Positions 59,557 to 64,000 of a stretch of DNA of 64,000 bases are shown in pieces (within the stretch, counting starts at the first letter, position 1; the number at the start of each line of letters is the position of its first letter). The notes under the pieces are model-generated. The model had not been told where the DNA came from. It saw only the letters and a program-made list of their open reading frames with translations, and searched no databases. This DNA is from Pseudomonas sp. dw_612 (GTDB taxonomy: Bacteria > Pseudomonadota > Gammaproteobacteria > Pseudomonadales > Pseudomonadaceae). The position numbers and the translations under genes are program-made. Where the stretch lies: the NCBI RefSeq assembly GCF_018449725.1, contig NZ_JAAVVC010000027.1, positions 1 through 64,000 on the forward strand. Direction: 5' to 3'.

Positions 59557-60912
59557 ATGCAGCTCAAACACAAAATCGTTGCCCTGGGCATTCTGCCGCT
59601 GATCCTGGCGATTGCGGTTATCTGCGCCCTGGTCATGTTCCAGAATCGACAGCTCGGTGAGCAGCAAGCGCAGCTCATCGAGGACAGCATCCTCGCCAGC
59701 AAACGCGCGGAGCTGAAAAACTACGTCGAAATGGCCAAGAGCCTGATCGAGCCGCTGTACGACGATGGCCACGGCGACGCCGTGGCGCAACAGCGGGTGC
59801 TCGAAGAGCTGCGCAAACTCAGTTTCGGCATCGACGGTTACTTCTTCGTCTACGACCGCCAGGGCCGCAGCCTGATGCACGCGCGGCAATCGGACCTGGT
59901 GGGCAAATACCTGTGGGACATGACCGACCCGCACGGTCTGCCGGTGATTCAGGCCTTGCTGAAAAGCGCCGAATCCGGCGCCGGTTTCCAACGCTATGCC
60001 TGGAAAAAACCCTCCACTGGCGCGGTCACCGACAAACTCGCCTACGTGGTGATGCTGGATCGCTGGGGCTGGATGCTCGGCACCGGCATCTACCTCGAAG
60101 ACGTTGAACAGGCCACCCAGCAAGCCCGGGATGAAGTCGCTCAGGGCATCCACGGCACCATGCTGGCGATTGCCGCCGTGGCGCTGATTGCGGTGCTGCT
60201 GGTGTTTGTCAGCGGCATGACCCTCAACGTCAGCGAACATCGTCTGGCTGACAAAAAACTCCAGCGCCTCAACCAGCGCATTGTCAGCTTGCAGGAGGAG
60301 GAGCGCTCGCGAGTGTCCCGTGAACTGCATGACGGCATCAGCCAGTTGCTGGTGTCGATCAAGTTTCAATTCGAACTGGCCAGCCATTTGATCGAGGCCG
60401 GTCGCGATAATGGCTTGAATATCTTGCGCGAAGCCACCGAACGCCTGGGCAGTGCCATCGGCGAGGTGCGCAGCATTTCCCATGACTTGCGTTCGTCGCT
60501 GCTCGACACCCTCGGACTGCCTGCCGCCATCGGCCAGCTCGCCGCCGAGTTCCAGCAGCGCAGCGGCTTGCAGGTGAACTATGAAAGTGATCTGTTCGAC
60601 TGTGATCTGGTGGACGGTGCCGCCGTGGCCGTGTTCCGCATCGCCCAGGAAGGGCTGACCAACATTGAGCGGCACGCCCAGGCCAGTACGGTGTCGATCA
60701 GGTTGCAGGGGTCCAAAGAGGCGTTGCGCCTGGTCGTCGTGGATAACGGCATTGGCTTTAACGTCAATCGAGTCGATCGCTTGAACGCCGGCATCGGCCT
60801 GCGCAATATCCGTGAACGGGTCGAACATTTCGGTGGCCGACTCGACCTGCATTCAACACCGGGCCGAAGTGAGCTGAACGTCCTTATCCCGATGAGCATG
60901 ACGGCCGCTTGA
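59557..60912 (+). CDS. Cache-domain sensor histidine kinase (NarX type)
   Basis: Membrane sensor kinase, 451 aa. TM1 (about 8-28), a periplasmic single-Cache (sCache_2) domain (about 35-190; GYFFVYDRQGRSLMHARQ, DRWGWMLGTGIYLED), TM2 (about 200-222), HisKA_3 domain with phospho-acceptor His in RVSRELHDGISQ (about 256) and HATPase domain (IAQEGLTNIERHAQA, VVDNGIGFN). sCache_2 domains commonly bind acetate, pyruvate or similar acids. Divergent from cstA and 39 bp upstream of a NarL-type regulator gene, its probable partner. A carboxylate signal controlling CstA is the natural model. Confidence 0.92.
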   Translation: MQLKHKIVALGILPLILAIAVICALVMFQNRQLGEQQAQLIEDSILASKRAELKNYVEMAKSLIEPLYDDGHGDAVAQQRVLEELRKLSFGIDGYFFVYDRQGRSLMHARQSDLVGKYLWDMTDPHGLPVIQALLKSAESGAGFQRYAWKKPSTGAVTDKLAYVVMLDRWGWMLGTGIYLEDVEQATQQARDEVAQGIHGTMLAIAAVALIAVLLVFVSGMTLNVSEHRLADKKLQRLNQRIVSLQEEERSRVSRELHDGISQLLVSIKFQFELASHLIEAGRDNGLNILREATERLGSAIGEVRSISHDLRSSLLDTLGLPAAIGQLAAEFQQRSGLQVNYESDLFDCDLVDGAAVAVFRIAQEGLTNIERHAQASTVSIRLQGSKEALRLVVVDNGIGFNVNRVDRLNAGIGLRNIRERVEHFGGRLDLHSTPGRSELNVLIPMSMTAA

Positions 60913-60951
60913 AGCCGATCATCCTCACAAAACAATAAGAGAGTTGCATTG

Positions 60952-61584
60952 ATGAACCTGCCCTTCCCGATTCGCGTCGCCCTGGTCGACGATCATTCAC
61001 TGGTGCGCGACGGCATTCGCGCGTTGCTGGCGGTGGTGGATTTTCTCGCCATCGTCGGGGAAGCCGACAGCGGCGCGAGCGCGATTGAAATGGTCCGCGA
61101 AACCCGACCTGACTTGCTGCTGGTGGATATCGGCCTCAAGGACATGAACGGCCTGGAACTGACCCGGCAACTGCGTCGTGAGCACCCGGAGATCAAGATC
61201 CTGATCCTCAGCATGTACGACAACAACGAGTACGTGAGCGAGTCGGTGCGCTCCGGGGCCAGCGGCTATGTGCTGAAGAATTCCCCTTCCCGGGAAATCA
61301 TCGCCGCGATCGAAGCGATTGCCAGTGGCGGCACGTTCTACAGCGCGGAAATCGCCCGAAAACTGGCTGCCGACCGCCCCTCCGACAACGAACTGACCCC
61401 GCGTGAGAGCGAGGTGCTGTGCAAAATGGTGTTGGGCATGAACAACAAGGAAATGGCCCGCGAACTCGACATCAGTGTGCGCACCGTCGAAACCCATCGC
61501 CTGAGCATCCGCCGCAAACTCAACATCGACAAGCCGGCGGCGTTGCTCAACTACGCGATTGAGCGTGGGTTGATTTCCCGATAG
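60952..61584 (+). CDS. NarL/FixJ-family response regulator
   Basis: Response regulator, 210 aa, with receiver (LVDDHSLVRDGIRALL, phospho-acceptor Asp in LLLVDIGLKDMNG about 56, Lys in YVLKNSP) and LuxR-type DNA-binding domain (LTPRESEVLCKMVLG, ISVRTVETHRLSIRRKLN). The ATG at 60952 has AAGAGAG upstream; a TTG one codon earlier is unlikely. It lies 39 bp after the Cache kinase gene and should bind the GTACTACGTA palindrome between that gene and cstA (inference). A repeat block begins 26 bp after its stop. Confidence 0.93.
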   Translation: MNLPFPIRVALVDDHSLVRDGIRALLAVVDFLAIVGEADSGASAIEMVRETRPDLLLVDIGLKDMNGLELTRQLRREHPEIKILILSMYDNNEYVSESVRSGASGYVLKNSPSREIIAAIEAIASGGTFYSAEIARKLAADRPSDNELTPRESEVLCKMVLGMNNKEMARELDISVRTVETHRLSIRRKLNIDKPAALLNYAIERGLISR

Positions 61585-61610
61585 CCACCACACGACCTGA
61601 GTCCGGCTCG

Positions 61611-61838
61611 TGTAGCAACTACCGAGGCACGAGGCTGCGTACCGCTCGTGTAGCAGCTGCCGAGGCACGAGGCTGCGTACCGCTCGTGTAGCAGCTGCCG
61701 AGGCACGAGGCTGCATACCGCTCGTGTAGCAGCTGCCGAGGCACGAGGCTGCATACCGCTCGTGTAGCAGCTGCCGAGGCACGAGGCTGCGTACCGCTCG
61801 TGTAGCAGCTGCCGAGGTACGAGGCTGCGTTCGGCTGC
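61611..61838. repeat. Six tandem copies of a 38-bp repeat
   Basis: The word TGTAGCARCTRCCGAGG starts at 61611, 61649, 61687, 61725, 61763 and 61801, an exact 38-bp period with few substitutions. The units contain no unique spacers. The core TGTAGCAGCTGCCGAGG is REP-like and is the reverse complement of the core of the 106-bp repeats that follow. Confidence 0.92.
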
Positions 61839-61945
61839 GAAGCAGTCGTGAATTCAGGCTACGCGGTGTTTCAGTAGAATCGCGAGCCCAGGTTTTACGA
61901 CTGCTTCGCAGCCGAACGCAGCCTCGTACCTCGGCAGCTGCTACA
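61801..61945. repeat. Perfect 49-bp inverted repeat joining the two arrays
   Basis: Bases 61801-61849 are the exact reverse complement of 61897-61945, with a 47-bp loop. The right arm recurs in each 106-bp unit, so several alternative large hairpins are possible. RNA crossing the region would fold strongly, and it may serve to end or stabilise the response-regulator transcript. Confidence 0.88.
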
Positions 61946-62386
61946 AACGAACGCAGAAATCAGGCTACGCGGTGTTTTAGTAAAATCGCGAGCTCAGGTT
62001 TTACGACTGCTTCGCAGCCGAACGCAGCCTCGTACCTCGGCAGCTGCTACAAGCGAACGCAGAAATCAGGCTACGCGGTGTTTCAGTAGAATCGCGAGCC
62101 CAGGTTTTACGACTGCTTCGCAGCCGAACGCAGCCTCGTACCTCGGCAGCTGCTACAAGCGAATGCAGAATTCAGGCTACGCGGTGTTTCAGTAGAATCG
62201 CGAGCTCAGATTTTACGACTGCTTCGCAGCCGAACGCAGCCTCGTACCTCGGCAGCTGCTACAAGCGAACGCAGAAATCAGGCTACGCGGTGTTTCAGTA
62301 GAATCGCGAGCCCAGGTTTTACGACTGCTTCGCAGCCGAACGCAGCCTCGTACCTCGGCAGCTGCTACAAACGACCGCAGTTGCTA
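61857..62386. repeat. Five tandem copies of a 106-bp repeat
   Basis: The word GGCTACGCGGTG starts at 61857, 61963, 62069, 62175 and 62281, an exact 106-bp period with a few substitutions per copy (for example GAGCCCAGG or GAGCTCAG). Each unit contains ACGACTGCTTCGCAGCCGAA and the reverse complement of the 38-bp array core. Together with that array it fills the 829-bp gap between the response-regulator and Mop genes; there is no credible gene in it. Confidence 0.92.
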
Positions 62387-62413
62387 CACGCGCATGTTCG
62401 CGCCAATGCCAAA

Positions 62414-62629
62414 TCAGAGCTTGGCAATCGACACTTCGGTGGACTTCACGAACGCAATCACTTCGCTGCCGATTTTCAATTCCAGATCGCGCACTGAACG
62501 GGTGGTGATCACCGAGGTGACGATGCCGGAGGCGGTTTGCACATCGATTTCCGAGACCACTTCGCCTTCCAGGATTTCTTTGATAACACCTTTGAACTGA
62601 TTACGAACGTTAATCGCTTTGATGGTCAT
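62414..62629 (-). CDS. Mop-domain (molbindin-like) protein
   Basis: Single TOBE/Mop-domain protein, 71 aa (MTIKAINVRNQFKGVIKEI, VVTSVITTRS-like IVTSVITTRS, GSEVIAFVKSTEVSIAKL). Molbindins oligomerise and bind molybdate or related oxyanions. In Pseudomonas a protein of this size, SsuF, is encoded in the ssu sulfonate operon; here the gene is divergent from an SsuA-like gene, 226 bp apart. A role in molybdate or sulfonate-linked metabolism is plausible. It ends near the 106-bp repeat array. Confidence 0.88.
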   Translation of the reverse strand: MTIKAINVRNQFKGVIKEILEGEVVSEIDVQTASGIVTSVITTRSVRDLELKIGSEVIAFVKSTEVSIAKL

Positions 62630-62710
62630 GTTGAGGCTTCCTGTCTGATGTGGGGCGAAACCGCACTGAGGTGCAGGCCTTCAAAATGCACTGCTTCCGC
62701 AGATAACAAA

Positions 62711-62738
62711 AGGAATAAATAACGATTTATTTATTCCT
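62711..62738. promoter_or_regulatory. 12-bp perfect palindrome in the mop/ssuA-like divergent region
   Basis: AGGAATAAATAA (62711-62722) and TTATTTATTCCT (62727-62738) flank a CGAT loop. A second dyad, AATTATT-taaag-AATAATT, lies at 62776-62794. The region is strongly AT-rich, as expected for promoters of sulfur-starvation genes. The palindromes may bind a regulator of both genes. Confidence 0.5.
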
Positions 62739-62855
62739 CAATCGCATATGCAAATCCACTAAGCTAAGATCCAAAAATTATTTAAAGAATAATTCTTAGA
62801 ACTCTATGCTCATGACAGATCGCTACCTTCTCCGTCGCCCACTGTCGAGTTCGCC

Positions 62856-63809
62856 ATGTCAAAGCCCTTCAAGAATGCTGTCCTTACCGGTCTGGTGGTT
62901 GCACTGGCTCTGTCCTTCACGCTGCCGGCCCAGGCCAGGGAAACGGTGCGCATCGGTTACCAGAAATCATCGACCCTGATCACCCTGCTGAAAACCCAGG
63001 GCACCCTGGAAAAGGCCCTCGCGCAGAACAACATCGACGTGACCTGGCATGAGTTCTCCAGTGGCCTGCCGCTGCTGGAGGCGTTGAACGTGGGCAATGT
63101 CGATATCAGCGCCGACGTAGCCGATACCGTGCCGATTTTCGCTCAAGCGGCGCAGGCCAAACTGACCTACTTCGCCGAGGAAGCGCCCTCGCCTTCGGCC
63201 CAGGCCATTGTCGTGCGCAAGGATTCACCCTTGCAGCAATTGGCGGATTTGAAAGGCAAGAAAGTCGCGGTGACCAAAGCGGCGGGTTCCCACTACTTGC
63301 TGATCGCGGCGCTGAACAAGGCCGGCTTAAAGTTTTCCGACATCGAACCGGCCTACCTGTCGCCTGCTGATGGCCGGGCGGCTTTCGAGAACAACAAGGT
63401 CGACGCCTGGGTCACCTGGGAACCCTTCCTCACCGGCGTGCAACGCCAACTGCCGACCCGCACTCTGGCTGACGGTGTCGGCCTGGCCAGTTACAAACGC
63501 TACTACCTGACCAGCAACACTTACGCCAAGGAACACCCTGAAGTGCTGAAGCTGGTTTACGAACAACTGCACAAGGCCGGTGACTGGATCAAACACAACC
63601 CGCGCGATGCCGCACAAGTGCTCGGGCCGTTGTGGGGCAACCTGGATGTGGAAACCGTCGAAGCGGCCAATGCCCATCGCAGTTACCAGGTACAACCGGT
63701 GAAGGCGGATCAACTGGGCGAACAGCAAAAAATTGCCGATGCGTTTTTTGCCGAGGGGTTGTTGCCTAAAGCGGTGGATGCCAAGGATGTCGCGATCTGG
63801 AAGCCCTGA
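62856..63809 (+). CDS. SsuA-like aliphatic-sulfonate-binding protein
   Basis: Periplasmic binding protein of the SsuA/TauA (NMT1-like) family, 317 aa. Signal peptide 1-28 (LSFTLPAQA), then ETVRIGYQKSSTLITLLKTQGTLEK, the lobe motif LPLLEALNVGNVDISADVADT, LKGKKVAVTKAAGSHYLL and WVTWEPFL, typical of sulfonate binders. It delivers sulfonates or related sulfur sources to an ABC permease; no permease or ATPase gene follows before the window ends. It may use the main Ssu transporter encoded elsewhere, or the genes lie beyond 64000. A REPIN follows 16 bp after the stop. Confidence 0.9.
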   Translation: MSKPFKNAVLTGLVVALALSFTLPAQARETVRIGYQKSSTLITLLKTQGTLEKALAQNNIDVTWHEFSSGLPLLEALNVGNVDISADVADTVPIFAQAAQAKLTYFAEEAPSPSAQAIVVRKDSPLQQLADLKGKKVAVTKAAGSHYLLIAALNKAGLKFSDIEPAYLSPADGRAAFENNKVDAWVTWEPFLTGVQRQLPTRTLADGVGLASYKRYYLTSNTYAKEHPEVLKLVYEQLHKAGDWIKHNPRDAAQVLGPLWGNLDVETVEAANAHRSYQVQPVKADQLGEQQKIADAFFAEGLLPKAVDAKDVAIWKP

Positions 63810-63825
63810 TTCACCACAATCAAAT

Positions 63826-63916
63826 GGTAGGAGCGAGGCTTGCCCGCAATGGCGGTGGGTCAGTCAACATCCATGTTGGCTGTGATGACCTCTTCGCGAG
63901 CAAGCCCGCTCCCACA
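63826..63916. repeat. REPIN downstream of the ssuA-like gene
   Basis: A REP doublet: GGTAGGAGCGAGGCTTGC-type left element, slightly degenerate, and inverted GAGCAAGCCCGCTCCCACA right element, separated by a variable stretch with its own TCAACAT-CC-ATGTTGG hairpin. It belongs to the same class as the array at 56616-56974. Confidence 0.88.
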
Positions 63917-63962
63917 AGGGGTTTGTGGTGTTACACAACTATCTGATTCATCCAGGATCAAC

Positions 63963-64000
63963 TGTGGGAGCGGGCTTGCTCGCGAAAGCGGTGTTTCAGC
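63963..64000. repeat. REP element cut by the window end
   Basis: TGTGGGAGCGGGCTTGCTCG begins at 63963 and continues CGAAAGCGG; the inverted partner would lie beyond 64000. Its start is 137 bp after the start of the preceding REPIN, close to the 135-bp period at 56616. Confidence 0.85.

Noticed and set aside
60997..61782. 261-codon minus-strand frame reading through the 38-bp repeats
   Set aside because: Its repeated SCLGSCYTS-type peptide is translation of the DNA repeat, and the remainder is antisense to the response regulator.
61611..62386. CRISPR array
   Set aside because: The 38- and 106-bp units repeat in full without unique spacers and no cas genes are near; they are REP-like tandem repeats.

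Overview
The window looks like a chromosomal segment of a fluorescent-group Pseudomonas. It is GC-rich, has dense operons, carries the typical Pseudomonas REP sequences (GTGGGAGCGGGCTTGCTCGC) arranged as REPINs, and its families (CstA/YbdD, orphan MCP clusters, Ssu/Mop genes, NarL-type two-component pairs) fit that genus. I see no rRNA, tRNA, CRISPR array, transposase or prophage gene.

Region 1 (1-8.9 kb) is a sugar-alcohol catabolic locus. A leftward rpiB-like/transaldolase unit is divergent from a rightward operon encoding an RbsABC-type transporter, a short-chain dehydrogenase of the D-threitol dehydrogenase type, and a two-subunit dihydroxyacetone-kinase-type kinase (DhaK + DhaL); a SorC-family regulator ends the locus. 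The enzymes fit uptake of a tetritol, oxidation to erythrulose, phosphorylation, isomerisation to erythrose-4-P and entry into the pentose phosphate pathway through transaldolase. Two palindromes GATCA-N2-TGATC lie just downstream of the two divergent promoters and are probable operators.

Region 2 (9.0-25.1 kb) is the most unusual part. It is a two-partner secretion locus on the minus strand: a TpsB outer-membrane transporter fused to a second, porin-like beta-barrel; a 2030-residue TpsA exoprotein with nearly 60 N-glycosylation sequons and about 1-kb internal repeats; a signal-peptide-bearing argininosuccinate-lyase/fumarase-family protein whose start overlaps or abuts the TpsA stop; and an HMW1C-type cytoplasmic N-glycosyltransferase. 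A lipoprotein-like alpha/beta hydrolase precedes it, and a divergent DctA-like symporter with a LysR regulator converges on it.

Region 3 (25.5-44.7 kb) is a sensory cluster: four MCPs, a stand-alone MCP-type sensor domain, an HDOD protein, an outer-membrane porin, a small PstS-like periplasmic protein, a large PAS/GAF histidine kinase with its response regulator, a membrane-anchored CheW, a second paralogous response regulator and a diguanylate cyclase. No cheA is present, so the receptors must use a kinase encoded elsewhere.

Region 4 (44.8-56.6 kb) is a ten-gene leftward operon for uptake and breakdown of a probably sulfur-containing amino acid. It holds two paralogous binding proteins, an FAD 2-hydroxyacid dehydrogenase, an aminotransferase, an ABC transporter, a thiol dioxygenase, a GST, and a four-rhodanese/cystathionine beta-lyase fusion, with a divergent LysR regulator.

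Region 5 (56.6-64 kb) has a tandem REPIN array, ybdD-cstA (peptide/pyruvate transporter) divergent from a Cache histidine kinase/NarL regulator pair around a striking palindrome, an 0.8-kb block of 38-bp and 106-bp tandem repeats forming large inverted repeats, a Mop-domain gene, an SsuA-like binding protein, and further REPs at the right edge.
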